Shown here: piece by piece, positions 24,314 to 32,794 of the stretch
How the letters are laid out: each line of letters opens with the position of its first letter
Numbering within the stretch: the first letter of the stretch is position 1
Assembly (NCBI RefSeq): GCF_012999535.1
Contig: NZ_JABBWV010000002.1
Location: 620,001-684,000 of the forward strand
Reading direction: 5' to 3'
Length of the DNA stretch: 64,000 nucleotides
DNA from: Microbispora sp. H11081
GTDB lineage: Bacteria; Actinomycetota; Actinomycetes; Streptosporangiales; Streptosporangiaceae
The notes under the pieces: generated by a model
Seen by the model: only the letters and a program-made list of their open reading frames with translations
What the model was told of the DNA's origin: nothing
Database searches by the model: none
Translations under genes and position numbers: made by a program

Positions 24314-25189
24314 ATGATCCTCACGGTGGTGCTCGGTCTCACGGGCGCGGCGTTCCTGGGGCTGGGCTGGGTCGCGCAGCAGCACGTCGCGTACACCGAG
24401 CCGCTGGGCGAGATGCTGCGGTTCCGGCTGCTGCTCGACCTGGCGCGCAAACCGATCTGGCTGGCCGGGATCGCCTCGATGATCGGCGGCCAGGTTCTCG
24501 GCGGGCTGGCCCTGCGGGAGGCCGACGTGGCGTCCGTGACGCCGCTCCTGGCGACCAACCTCATCTTCGCCCTCGCCGCGGCCGCCCTGATCTACCAGGA
24601 GCGCCTGGGCGCGGCGGAGTGGCTGGGGGCGGTGCTGGTCAGCGGCGGAGTCGTCGCCTTCCTCCTGGCCGGACGTCCCCACGGCGGCGGCGCGCCGGCG
24701 TCGGACACCGTGATCTGGGCCTCGGTGCTCGCCGTGGCGGGCGTGGCCGCGGGCCTGGTCACGGTCGCGCTGCGGGCACCACTGCAGGTCAAGGCGATGC
24801 TGCTGGCCGGGGCGGCGGGGGCGTTGTACGGCCTGCAGGACGCGCTGACCCGAGGGGCCCTGCTGACCCTGGCGCGGGGACCGGCCGCGCTGTTCACCTC
24901 CTGGCTGCCCTACCTGCTGCCTATTGTCGCCGCGACCGGCATCCTGCTGAACCAGAGCGCGTTCGACGCCGCGCCGCTGCGGGTCTCGCTGCCCGCCACC
25001 ACGGCGACCGAGCCGATCATCGGCATCCTCCTGGGCGTGGCGATCTTCGGCGAGCGGCTGCGGGTCGATCCGCCCGCCCTCGCGGGCACGGTCGCCGGTC
25101 TGGTGGCGCTCGTGGCGGGCATCGTCATCCTCGGCCGCTCGCCGTTCCTGGCCAAGTCGGAACAGGGACGGGCCCCGCCGGACGACTGA
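24314..25189 (+). CDS. DMT-superfamily (EamA-like) membrane transporter
   Basis: The product is 291 residues with about nine to ten hydrophobic helices in two halves. The first half contains GWVAQQHVAY and SMIGGQVLGGLAL, and a conserved ATEPIIGILLGVAIFGERL lies near the C-terminus as in EamA/DMT exporters. ATG 24314 is chosen because the hydrophobic helix begins at once there and GAGGG lies upstream; in-frame ATGs at 24251 and 24290 would add a polar tail. It is divergent from the Nit1-type operon. Substrate unknown. Confidence 0.85.
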   Translation: MILTVVLGLTGAAFLGLGWVAQQHVAYTEPLGEMLRFRLLLDLARKPIWLAGIASMIGGQVLGGLALREADVASVTPLLATNLIFALAAAALIYQERLGAAEWLGAVLVSGGVVAFLLAGRPHGGGAPASDTVIWASVLAVAGVAAGLVTVALRAPLQVKAMLLAGAAGALYGLQDALTRGALLTLARGPAALFTSWLPYLLPIVAATGILLNQSAFDAAPLRVSLPATTATEPIIGILLGVAIFGERLRVDPPALAGTVAGLVALVAGIVILGRSPFLAKSEQGRAPPDD

Positions 25190-25206
25190 CGTCCTGCGGG
25201 GCCCGT
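25168..25206. terminator. Terminator overlapping the end of the DMT transporter gene
   Basis: ACGGGCCCCGC (25168-25178) pairs perfectly with GCGGGGCCCGT (25196-25206), followed by TCTTT. The stem includes the last codons of the gene and its loop spans the stop codon. It can serve the convergent peptidase gene too. Confidence 0.7.
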
Positions 25207-25223
25207 TCTTTGGGCCGGTTCTC

Positions 25224-26768
25224 TTACCGGGTGCCGGGAGCGGTCGCGGTGGTCGCGGCGGTGCGCGCGGCCGCCGCGGTGGTGCGGTTGTCGGGACCCG
25301 GCAGGTCCCGGCTGAAGGCGTACACCACGGCGGCGGTGGCGATCGCCCCGGTGTTCAGCGCGAGCGCCTTGTCGTTGATGTTGGCGAGGGTGTCGCAGGC
25401 CTGGTGGTAGCAAATGTCGTACGCCACACCCGCGGTGCCGCCGAACAACGCCTGCTCCTGCGGCGTCTTGACGCCCTCGGCGCCGGTGAACAGGCCGCCG
25501 GACGGGATGCCGACCGCGATGAAGGCGCCGTAGTCCGACCGTCCGTCGAAGTCGGTGCCGACGTGGCCCTGGCGGAGCGTGTCGAAGTACTTCTCGAAGA
25601 GCTTCTCGATCTCGTCGGAGCCCGCGGGGCCGGGACCGGCGCCGGTGGCGTCGGAGTCGTCGCCGTCGTAGACCTTCAGGGCGTAGTTCGGGGAGGCGAC
25701 CATGTCGAAGTTCAGGTACAGCTTGATCCTGGCCTGTTCCTGGGGGGTCAGGTTCGCCACGTAGTACTCGGAGCCGAGCGTGCCGAACTCCTCGGCGCTC
25801 CAGAAGGAGAAGCGCAGCTTGTTCCTGGTCGGGATCTTGCCGAGCGCGGAGGCGACCTCCAGGATCGCGGCGCTGCCCGAGCCGTTGTCGTTGATGCCGG
25901 GCCCGGGGACCACGCTGTCCAGATGCGCCCCGAGCTGCACCACCTTGTTCGCGTCGCCCCACCGGGAGTCGGCGATGATGTTGTGCGTGGGCCGCATCTC
26001 GCTCGACGTGTCGGTCTTGACCCGCACGGACGTCCCTGCGGCGGCCAGTTCCTGGCCGACCGCGAAGCTCACGCCCACGACGGGGACGTGAAGGGTGGGC
26101 TCGCCCAGAGTTCCCTGCAGGGTGTCGGTGCGCCCGGCCTGGCCCTCGTTCATGATGATCACGGCGGCGGCGCCCGCGGCCTGCGCGTTCTCGGCCTTCA
26201 CCTGGAAGGTGCAGGTGCCGCGCTGGACCAGCGCGACCGCGCCCGCCGGGAAGCCGGCGAAGTCGGTGGCCTCGCAGCCGGAGGTCGAGCTGTTGGCCTC
26301 CGCTCCCGGCGGCAGCATGAGGTCGACGCCGCGGACGGCCGCGGTGACGTCGCCGGGCCCTGAGTAGGTCATCGTGGCGAACTCGCCGACGGTGCTGCCG
26401 TCCGGAGGTGTGGGCGTGTACGTCTTGGGGGTGGGCGCGGTGCGCTGCAGGACCGCGGTGGAGTTCTCGTTGAAGAACGGGAAGTCGAACTTCTGCAGGG
26501 TCACCGTGTAGCCGGCCTTCTTCAGCACCCCGGCGACGTAGTCGCGGGATGCCGCGAAGCCGGGGGTGCCGGCGGCGCGGGTGCCGCCGTTGGCGTTCGC
26601 GATGTCCTGCAGCTTGCGCAGGTGCTTCTTCACGGCGGACGCGACCACGGTCTGCGCGATCCGCGCCGGATCGGGGTCGGCGCTGGCCGGTGCGGCCGGC
26701 AGGAGGGGAAGCACGAGGGCGGACGCCGCGGTGGCGACGGCGGCCCGCATGCCGAGCGAGGCGCGCAT
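25224..26768 (-). CDS. Secreted M28-family aminopeptidase with PA domain
   Basis: The product is 514 residues with a signal peptide ending at about PASA-DPD (residue 31). A PA (protease-associated) insert around residues 125-240 precedes the catalytic part. Two-zinc ligands are visible in order: LGAHLDSV, GINDNGSGSAA, SAEEFG (catalytic Glu), NFDMV and CYHQACDT. This matches the Streptomyces griseus aminopeptidase type, removing N-terminal residues from peptides outside the cell. AAGGAG lies upstream of ATG 26768; an in-frame ATG at 26789 would lie ahead of this site. A short Thr/Ala-rich tail ends the protein. Confidence 0.93.
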   Translation of the reverse strand: MRASLGMRAAVATAASALVLPLLPAAPASADPDPARIAQTVVASAVKKHLRKLQDIANANGGTRAAGTPGFAASRDYVAGVLKKAGYTVTLQKFDFPFFNENSTAVLQRTAPTPKTYTPTPPDGSTVGEFATMTYSGPGDVTAAVRGVDLMLPPGAEANSSTSGCEATDFAGFPAGAVALVQRGTCTFQVKAENAQAAGAAAVIIMNEGQAGRTDTLQGTLGEPTLHVPVVGVSFAVGQELAAAGTSVRVKTDTSSEMRPTHNIIADSRWGDANKVVQLGAHLDSVVPGPGINDNGSGSAAILEVASALGKIPTRNKLRFSFWSAEEFGTLGSEYYVANLTPQEQARIKLYLNFDMVASPNYALKVYDGDDSDATGAGPGPAGSDEIEKLFEKYFDTLRQGHVGTDFDGRSDYGAFIAVGIPSGGLFTGAEGVKTPQEQALFGGTAGVAYDICYHQACDTLANINDKALALNTGAIATAAVVYAFSRDLPGPDNRTTAAAARTAATTATAPGTR

Positions 26769-26902
26769 TGGGCTCTCCTTCGGGTCCAATGACGGTCCGA
26801 GTGGTCCGGTTGTAAGGCCCCCCGATAGACACTGATCGGGAACCTAACCAAGATTGACCGGACGCGGAAGACCATGTTTTCTGGCCCGCCCGGGTATTGC
26901 GC

Positions 26903-27784
26903 TCAGCGCTCGGACGCGGATGCCCAGTCGAGAAGCCTCTCCGCGGTGGCCCAGCGGCGGCTGGCGACGCCCTCGCCGAGGATGATCCCGATCAGCCGGT
27001 GGCCGTTCCTGTCGGCCGCGAAGGCGAGGCAGAACCCGGCGGCGTTCGTGGATCCGGTCTTCACGCCGATGGCGCCGGGCAGACCGAGCATGTGGTTGGT
27101 GTTGGACCAGACGTACCGGCCGTCCTCCGTCGCGTGGCGGCGCGTCGAGGTGATCTCGGTGAACACGGGGTTGCGGAGCGCGATCTCGGAGAGTCTGGCC
27201 TGGTCGCGGGCGGTGGAGTAGCCGTCGCCCCGGGAGGTCGGCAGGCCGTCGGCGTTGACGTAGAGGGTGTCGTTGAGGCCGAGTTCGCGTGCGGTGGCGT
27301 TCATCTTGTCCACGAAGCCGGGCACCCCGGGGCCGTACACGCGGGCGAGGGCGTGCGCGGCGTCCGCGCCCGAGGGGAGCATCAGCGCGTACAGCAGGTC
27401 GCCCACCCGCAGGGTGTCGCCGGCTTTGAGGTCGGCCGTCGTGCCGTCGTTGTTCCAGGCGTACTCGAGGTCCGCGCGCTGGATCTCGACCTCGTCGTCG
27501 AGGTTCGCCTCCCGCAGGACGAGGTACGCGGTCATGATCTTGGTCAGGCTCGCGACCGGCATCCGCTTGGCGGCGTTCTTGTCCAGCAGGTCCTGCCCGG
27601 TCGTGGCGTCCCACAGGTAGACGGCCCGCCCGTACACCTGCGGCGGCGCGTACGCGGGCGCGGAAACCTGCTGCGCCGGAGCGGGAGCGGCCAGCGTGGG
27701 AGAGGCGAGAACCGGTGACGTCACCCCCGTGGCCAGGGCAAAGGCGGCCATGGAGAGACCAAGGGAAAGCTTTCTGGCGAGCAT
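26903..27784 (-). CDS. dacA: D-alanyl-D-alanine carboxypeptidase (S11 family)
   Basis: The product is 293 residues, secreted (hydrophobic signal to about residue 33). Active-site motifs are SLTK (Ser79-Lys82), SGA (138-140, in place of the usual SxN) and KTG (242-244). Streptomyces K15 enzyme has SGC at that place, so loss of the Asn is tolerated in actinomycetes. The enzyme trims the terminal D-Ala of peptidoglycan stem peptides. There is no C-terminal membrane anchor, so it is probably released or wall-bound. ATG 27784 has only a weak ribosome binding site. Divergent from the C39-type peptidase. Confidence 0.9.
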   Translation of the reverse strand: MLARKLSLGLSMAAFALATGVTSPVLASPTLAAPAPAQQVSAPAYAPPQVYGRAVYLWDATTGQDLLDKNAAKRMPVASLTKIMTAYLVLREANLDDEVEIQRADLEYAWNNDGTTADLKAGDTLRVGDLLYALMLPSGADAAHALARVYGPGVPGFVDKMNATARELGLNDTLYVNADGLPTSRGDGYSTARDQARLSEIALRNPVFTEITSTRRHATEDGRYVWSNTNHMLGLPGAIGVKTGSTNAAGFCLAFAADRNGHRLIGIILGEGVASRRWATAERLLDWASASER

Positions 27785-27976
27785 GCGAATCAGCGTGCCA
27801 TGACTATTCGGGCCTTTAGGGCGATTATTCGCAAAGACTCAGCAAAGCGCACAAACAGGTGTGATATGGGAGGTTTAGTGTGGCCCGCCAGACACAACGG
27901 ATACGTATTCCTGCCGATGCGCGCGGGGCGGCGGGTCTCTAGCGTCGGGGACGCCGACGACACCCAGAGGTGAGCC

Positions 27977-29260
27977 ATGCGCGTGCCGAGCGTGTTCCTG
28001 CCCGTGTTTCTCTCAACCCTCCTGACAGCCCTCCTGACCGCATCCGTTCTCACCGTCCCCGCCACGGCCGCCGAGGCGGGGACCAAACCCCCGCGGTCCG
28101 CCGTCGACGTCGTCTACCAGCGGGCCCAGTTCGGCCCCGGCCTGCGCGAGGGCGTGCGGACGGGCGGCACCCTGTCGTTCGGCGCCCCCGCGGGCACGAT
28201 CTCCTACACCGACGCGCTCGGCACGAAGACCTGGGAGTACGCCCGGTGGACGGGTCCCGACCGGCCGATCGGGTTCGCCGCCACCGAACTGGTGGCCTCC
28301 TGGAACGCCGACGTGCCTGCGGGAAGCTGGATGCAGGTCGAGATGCGCGGCCGCCACGCCGCCGGGCAGACGAAGTGGTACGTGCTCGGCCGCTGGGCGT
28401 ACGGCGACGAGGACATCCGGCGCACGTCGCTGCCGGGGCAGCGGGACGCCGACGGCACCGTGTCCGTCGACACGTTCGTCGCCGCGACGGGCAAGGCGAT
28501 CACCTCCTACCAGTTGCGCGTCACCCTCTACCGCGCGCCGGGCTCCGCCGCGAACCCGGTCGTGCGCGCGCTCGGCGCGATGGCGTCCGCCGTGCCCGAC
28601 CGGCAGACCGTCCCCGTGAGCCCCGGCGGCGTCGCCTGGGGCGTCGAACTGGCGGTGCCCCGCCGCTCCCAGAACGTCCACGAGGGCCACTACCCGGAGT
28701 GGGACGGCGGGGGAGAGGCGTGGTGCAGCCCGACCTCGACCACCATGGTCCTCGGCTACTGGGGGAAGTGGCCGAGCAGGCAGGACACCGCCTGGGTCGA
28801 TCCCTCCGACCCTGACCCCGAGGTCGACTACGCCGCCAGGTACACCTACGACTACGCGTACGAGGGCGCGGGCAACTGGCCGTTCAACACCGCCTACGCG
28901 GGACGGTACGGGCTGGAGGGGTTCGTCACCAGGCTCCGCTCGCTGACCGAGATGGAGCGGCTGATCAAGGCCGGCATCCCGGTCGTCACCTCCCAGTCGT
29001 TCAAGGCGGAGGAACTGCCGGGCGCCGGATACAGCACCAACGGCCACCTCATGGTCATCGCCGGCTTCACCGCCAACGGTGACGTGATCGCCAACGACCC
29101 GGCCTCGCCCGACGACGACGCGGTGCGCCGCGTCTACCCGCGGGCCGCCTTCGAGAACGTCTGGCTGCGCAGCACCGGCAGCGGCGGGATCGTGTACGTC
29201 ATCCACCCGGCGAACCGCCCCCTGCCCCCCACGACGCCGGGACTGCCGGCCAACTGGTGA
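27977..29260 (+). CDS. Secreted C39-type papain-fold peptidase
   Basis: The product is 427 residues with a signal peptide to about residue 32 (ending ATAA). The N-terminal half is beta-rich and unassigned. The C-terminal half is a peptidase C39-like domain: EAWCSPTSTTMVLGYW (Cys250), NGHLMVIAGF (His357) and IANDP (Asn373/Asp374). The family cleaves peptides outside the cell or is a wall-associated hydrolase. GAGGTGAG precedes the ATG by 3 bases. It is divergent from dacA, and the shared spacer of about 190 bases is comparatively A/T-rich. Confidence 0.88.
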   Translation: MRVPSVFLPVFLSTLLTALLTASVLTVPATAAEAGTKPPRSAVDVVYQRAQFGPGLREGVRTGGTLSFGAPAGTISYTDALGTKTWEYARWTGPDRPIGFAATELVASWNADVPAGSWMQVEMRGRHAAGQTKWYVLGRWAYGDEDIRRTSLPGQRDADGTVSVDTFVAATGKAITSYQLRVTLYRAPGSAANPVVRALGAMASAVPDRQTVPVSPGGVAWGVELAVPRRSQNVHEGHYPEWDGGGEAWCSPTSTTMVLGYWGKWPSRQDTAWVDPSDPDPEVDYAARYTYDYAYEGAGNWPFNTAYAGRYGLEGFVTRLRSLTEMERLIKAGIPVVTSQSFKAEELPGAGYSTNGHLMVIAGFTANGDVIANDPASPDDDAVRRVYPRAAFENVWLRSTGSGGIVYVIHPANRPLPPTTPGLPANW

Positions 29261-29279
29261 CGCGGGCCTCCCCGGCGGC

Positions 29280-30962
29280 TCACCCCTGGTCCTGACAGCA
29301 CGGGCGGCGCGCGATCAGCGTGGTGAGCGCCGCCGTCCGCGCGTCGTCCCACCCCGCGGGCGGCGCGATGCGCGCCCATGCGGCGATCACCTCGCCGTCG
29401 TAGTCGTGGCCGTGCCCAGGCGGCGCGTCGAGGGAGAACACCAGGTCGGCAGTGATCTGCCAGAACGTCACGAACGGATACCACCGGATCCCCGGCAGCA
29501 CGTCGTCGCCGTGGCGTTCCTCCAGCCAGTCGGGCCGGGTGAGGACGAGCCTGGGCGTCCACCACACGATCGGGTCGGAGGGATGCTGCAGGTAGACGAT
29601 CCGCGGCGGGTCCCACGGCGACGCGGGGGCGTCCAGGTCCGACGGCCGGTTGGCGAACCGCACGGTCTCGCCGCCCCGGTAGACCGGCAGCGCCTCCCGG
29701 CTGCCGGGGTCGCGCCCGGCGACGAGGCGCCGCCACAGGGCGCTGCTGTCCGGCGGCCCGACGAACAGCGCGCCGTCCGTGCGCTCGCGCAGGTCCCGAT
29801 CGCCGTCGAACGCCGACTCCGCGCCGAACGCCCCCAGGCTCTCGCCGAACACCAGCAGCCTGGGCCGGTGCCCCTCGGGCAGCTTCGACCAGCGGGCGTA
29901 CACCTGGTCGAACAGTTCCCGCCCGGCCGTCTTGGCCCGGTCGCGGTCGACCAGGAACGACAGCCAGCTCGGCAGGTAGGAGTACTGCATCGAGACGAGC
30001 GCGGTGTCGCCGCCGTACATGAACTCCAGGGCGGTGGCCGCCTGCGGGTCGACCCAGCCGGTGCCGGTCGTCGTGACCACGCAGATCACCTTCCGGCCGA
30101 ACGCGCCGGTCCGCTCCATCTCGCGTACCGCAAGGGCGGCGCGTGCGCGCGTGGTCGCGGCGGAGTCGAGCCCGGCGTAGACGCGGATCGGGGCGACGGC
30201 GGGCCGCCCGCCGAACCGGCTCAGCTCGCCCACCGTGGGCGCGTGCGAGACGAAGGCGCGGCCCTCGAGGCCGAGGGACGCCCACGGGACCAGTGAGGAA
30301 GGGCTGCCCGACAGCGTGGCGGCGCCGGGCCGGGTGGCGCCGGGCACGATCTCGCTGTTGATCGCGGCGAAGCTGTGGTCGGCCCCCTTGAGCAGGGCCT
30401 CGGTCAGGATGCCGTCGGTCAGGAAGACGGCCAGCACGCCCACCCCGAGCCCGGCGGCGAACTGCGCGGCCGTCGCGGGGAACCAGCGCCCGAGGATTCG
30501 GCCCAGCGCCCGCGCCGCGATCCGGAGCGTCCGCGCGGCGGCCAGCAGGGCGAGGAACACGGCCGCCGCGACGAGCGGGACGCCGAGGTAGCCGAGCCGT
30601 TCCGGTTGCTGCAGGCCCATCAGCGCGTAGATGTCCCGCTGGGCGCGGGCGCCGAAGACGAGCGCGGCGGCGCCGAGACCGCAGCCGAACGTCGCGACCA
30701 GGCGCCGGACGCGCCGCCGTCCCGTGCGGTTCCAGCCCGCGCGCCACCGCGCGGGGACCCGGGCCGCGGCAGGGCGTACGGCCGCGGCGGCGGTCACCCC
30801 GACGAGGTATCCGGTGGCGGAGAGCAGTCCCGCGATGACCCCTTGCAGCGACCAGGGGCGGGGGAGCAGCGACGGCGTGAGCGACAGGCAGAAGAAGGTC
30901 GTGGCGACGACGATCCCGGCCGTGTCCACCGGCGTGCCGAGACGGGTGCGCTGCCCTTCCAT
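29280..30962 (-). CDS. Membrane-anchored alpha/beta-hydrolase (DUF2319/PF10081-like)
   Basis: The product is 560 residues. The first 220 residues carry about five membrane helices. The C-terminal part is an alpha/beta-hydrolase with nucleophile elbow VFGESLGAFG and a late WYPFVTFWQITADL. Actinobacteria carry such membrane-embedded esterases of unknown substrate, probably a lipid of the envelope. Its ATG shares the final base of the flavin-reductase TGA (TGATG), so the two are coupled. It ends in CCQDQG, an unusual Cys pair. Confidence 0.85.
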   Translation of the reverse strand: MEGQRTRLGTPVDTAGIVVATTFFCLSLTPSLLPRPWSLQGVIAGLLSATGYLVGVTAAAAVRPAAARVPARWRAGWNRTGRRRVRRLVATFGCGLGAAALVFGARAQRDIYALMGLQQPERLGYLGVPLVAAAVFLALLAAARTLRIAARALGRILGRWFPATAAQFAAGLGVGVLAVFLTDGILTEALLKGADHSFAAINSEIVPGATRPGAATLSGSPSSLVPWASLGLEGRAFVSHAPTVGELSRFGGRPAVAPIRVYAGLDSAATTRARAALAVREMERTGAFGRKVICVVTTTGTGWVDPQAATALEFMYGGDTALVSMQYSYLPSWLSFLVDRDRAKTAGRELFDQVYARWSKLPEGHRPRLLVFGESLGAFGAESAFDGDRDLRERTDGALFVGPPDSSALWRRLVAGRDPGSREALPVYRGGETVRFANRPSDLDAPASPWDPPRIVYLQHPSDPIVWWTPRLVLTRPDWLEERHGDDVLPGIRWYPFVTFWQITADLVFSLDAPPGHGHDYDGEVIAAWARIAPPAGWDDARTAALTTLIARRPCCQDQG

Positions 30963-31534
30963 CAGCCCCAGTGGTCGCCCCAGCCCCACAGGTTCGGACC
31001 GAGAGCGGCGGCCGGGTCGTCCTGGTCCACGCCGAACCGGCCGCGGAAGAACAGCATCGGGCGCTGCTCGGTGGCCACGGGTTCGAGTTCGACGACGTCG
31101 CCGATGACCACGTCGTGGTCGCCCGCGACGTGCACGTCGCGGACCTCGCCGTGGACGCGCAGCAGCACCCCCCGCAACGATGGGGTGCCCCATCGAGACA
31201 GGTCCCAGCCGAGCCCGGCGAACTTGGCGCCCCTGCTGGAGCCGAACCGGCCGCAGAGGTCGACCTGGTCCTCTCCGAGCACGTTCACGCAGAAGCGGCC
31301 CGACCTCCTGATCCTGGGCCACGCCCGGCCCCTGTGGTCGGCGCAGAACAGGACCATCGGCGGTTCGAGGGACACCGACGCGAACGACTGGCAGGCGAAG
31401 CCCACCGGTTCGCCGTCGTCGAGGCCCGTCACCACGGTCACTCCGCTCGCGAACATGCCCAGCGCGCGCCGGAACTCGGCCGGCGTGGGCGGCGCCACCT
31501 CGGTGAACTCTGGGTCGGCCGGTGCAGCGGTCAT
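30962..31534 (-). CDS. Flavin reductase, HsaB/HpaC-like
   Basis: The product is 190 residues. FASGVTVVTGLDDGEPVGFACQ and SLEPPMVLFC are the FMN-binding blocks of the split-barrel flavin reductases, GRFCVNVL follows and GDHDVVIGDV is the NADH-side block. By eye it is closest to HsaB, the reductase of a two-component flavin monooxygenase. ATG 31534 follows GAGGTGAG; an in-frame start at 31618 has none. A candidate oxygenase partner (HsaA-like) is encoded 6 kb away at 37748. The neighbour it is coupled to is a membrane esterase. Confidence 0.88.
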   Translation of the reverse strand: MTAAPADPEFTEVAPPTPAEFRRALGMFASGVTVVTGLDDGEPVGFACQSFASVSLEPPMVLFCADHRGRAWPRIRRSGRFCVNVLGEDQVDLCGRFGSSRGAKFAGLGWDLSRWGTPSLRGVLLRVHGEVRDVHVAGDHDVVIGDVVELEPVATEQRPMLFFRGRFGVDQDDPAAALGPNLWGWGDHWG

Positions 31535-31691
31535 TGACTCACCTCGCGTGCGTGTCGGAGCCTCGGTGACGAACTTACAAACCCCCTTATTGCCGCCCGG
31601 CAGGGGGATGCCGGTCAACCGGATGCTTGCCTTTCTTCGCGCCGTCTGTCCAGCGAGCCGGCCTTCCCAGGTAAAGACATACTTTGTCCCG

Positions 31692-31721
31692 TTTACACCA
31701 ATCTGGTGCTGTGTGTACCTT
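31692..31721 (+). promoter_or_regulatory. Promoter candidate for the riboswitch-lysozyme transcript
   Basis: TTTACA (31692-31697), an 18-base spacer and TACCTT (31716-31721). Transcription would begin near 31728, giving a leader of about 230 bases that includes the whole riboswitch. Confidence 0.55.
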
Positions 31722-31799
31722 TAGGGCACGCGGCTCAGGGTACGCACCGGCGTCCGCTGGTGTATCCCTTGCCGTGCCGTTGCCTGGTCCGTGCGGTCT

Positions 31800-31950
31800 C
31801 GTGACCGCTCGGCCGCCGAATCCGCACGAGCGGAGCCGGGGACCCACTCTCTCCGGGGTGAATCGGGAGCAGCCCCCAGATGCGCGCCCGTAGGGCACTT
31901 CCTGCCCGAACCCGTCAGCTAACCCGGTAGGCGGCATGGAAGCAAGGAGT
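31800..31950 (+). ncRNA. Cyclic di-AMP riboswitch (ydaO/yuaA class)
   Basis: Conserved class features appear in the right order: a hairpin CCGCTCG/CGAGCGG (31805-31811 with 31827-31833), GAGCCGGGGACCC (31833-31845), GGGGTGAATCGG (31855-31866), GTCAGCTAACCCGGTAGGC (31914-31932) and ATGGAAG (31936-31942). The lysozyme ribosome binding site AAGGAG (31944-31949) follows directly. In actinomycetes this riboswitch class controls wall hydrolases such as resuscitation factors and is generally an OFF switch for c-di-AMP. The same is inferred here. Confidence 0.88.
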
Positions 31951-31960
31951 CAACCCCGAC

Positions 31961-32680
31961 ATGCCCACCCACCGCCCCTCCGGTCGCCCGCCCTCCGGCC
32001 GGCGCCTGCGCTCCGCCCTCGCGGCGGCCACCCTCACGCTCGCGGCCGCCACGGCCGGCGTCACCGCCGCCGTCGCCCTCCCCGCACCCGCGTACGCCAA
32101 CCCGCACACGTACGGCCAGGACGTCTCCGGCTACGAGGCCGACCACGACTGGATCAACAGCCGGGCCCAGTTCGGCTTCATCAAGGCGACCGAGGGCACG
32201 TCCTGGGTCGACTCGTCCTTCCCCCGGCACTGGGGTGAGCTGGACAAGAAGGGCATCGTCCGCGGCGTCTACCACTACGGTCATCCCTCGAACGACCCCA
32301 TCGCCGAGGCCGACCACTTCCTCAAGGTGGTGAACTCGCAGCCGAGCAAGCCCGGCGACATCCTGGTGCTCGACCTGGAGGACGCCAACGGCCAGTCGGT
32401 CGAGCACGTCAACGAGTGGGCCAGGACCTGGCTGGAGTACGTCACGGCCAAGACCGGGACGAAGCCGATGTTCTACAGCGGCTGGAACTTCGCCGACAAG
32501 TACGGCCGCGGCCTCGGCGACTACCCCCTGTGGGTGGCGCACTACAGCAAGGCTCCCGGCGACATCACGCCGCCCGCCGACTGGAAGACCTGGACGATCC
32601 ACCAGTACACGGACACGCCCATCGACCAGAACGTCTCCGCGCTGACCCCCGAGCAGTTGCGCGCCCTCGGCCGCCGCTGA
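31961..32680 (+). CDS. Secreted GH25 lysozyme (N-acetylmuramidase)
   Basis: The product is 239 residues. A long signal peptide ends after AYA (residue 46), leaving one compact GH25 domain. Catalytic residues fit the family: Asp54 in GQDVSGYE, IKATEG, and the DxE pair in VLDLED (Asp138/Glu140). WTIHQYTD near the end is also typical. No wall-binding domain is present. It cleaves the beta-1,4 bond after N-acetylmuramic acid. Expression is probably tied to c-di-AMP through the riboswitch directly upstream. Confidence 0.94.
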   Translation: MPTHRPSGRPPSGRRLRSALAAATLTLAAATAGVTAAVALPAPAYANPHTYGQDVSGYEADHDWINSRAQFGFIKATEGTSWVDSSFPRHWGELDKKGIVRGVYHYGHPSNDPIAEADHFLKVVNSQPSKPGDILVLDLEDANGQSVEHVNEWARTWLEYVTAKTGTKPMFYSGWNFADKYGRGLGDYPLWVAHYSKAPGDITPPADWKTWTIHQYTDTPIDQNVSALTPEQLRALGRR

Positions 32681-32703
32681 GCTTGCCGCTGACCCGCCGC
32701 TGA

Positions 32704-32749
32704 GCGCAGGCGCCCCCGGGACGGATCGTCCGCCCGGGGGCGCCTGCGC
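32704..32749 (+). terminator. Strong hairpin terminator after the lysozyme gene
   Basis: A perfect 17-base stem (32704-32720 with 32733-32749) has a 12-base loop. No U-run follows. It is 23 bases past the stop codon and lies between convergent genes, so it may act in both directions. Confidence 0.8.
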
Positions 32750-32754
32750 GTCTA

Positions 32755-32794
32755 GAGCCCTGTCTCAGAGCCTGTCTCAGGGCCTGTCTCAGAG
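32755..32794. repeat. Short tandem repeat at the 3' end of secDF
   Basis: Three near-identical 13-14-base units (GAGCC(C)TGTCTCA, GAGCCTGTCTCA, GGGCCTGTCTCA) lie head to tail. The third contains the secDF stop codon (32789-32791). In the minus-strand frame each unit would supply a stop, so the repeat probably arose by slippage after the gene end. Confidence 0.7.

Larger units (their letters stand above)
31535..31960. other. Non-coding leader region of the lysozyme gene
   Basis: This 426-base stretch contains a promoter candidate (31692-31721) and a c-di-AMP riboswitch (about 31800-31950), listed separately. The part 31540-31690 should hold the promoter of the divergent flavin reductase, but I see no clear boxes. 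A short open frame at 31684-31893 has no ribosome binding site and overlaps the riboswitch. Confidence 0.7.

Noticed and set aside
31684..31893. Small open frame upstream of the lysozyme
   Set aside because: No ribosome binding site, and it runs through the conserved blocks of the riboswitch.
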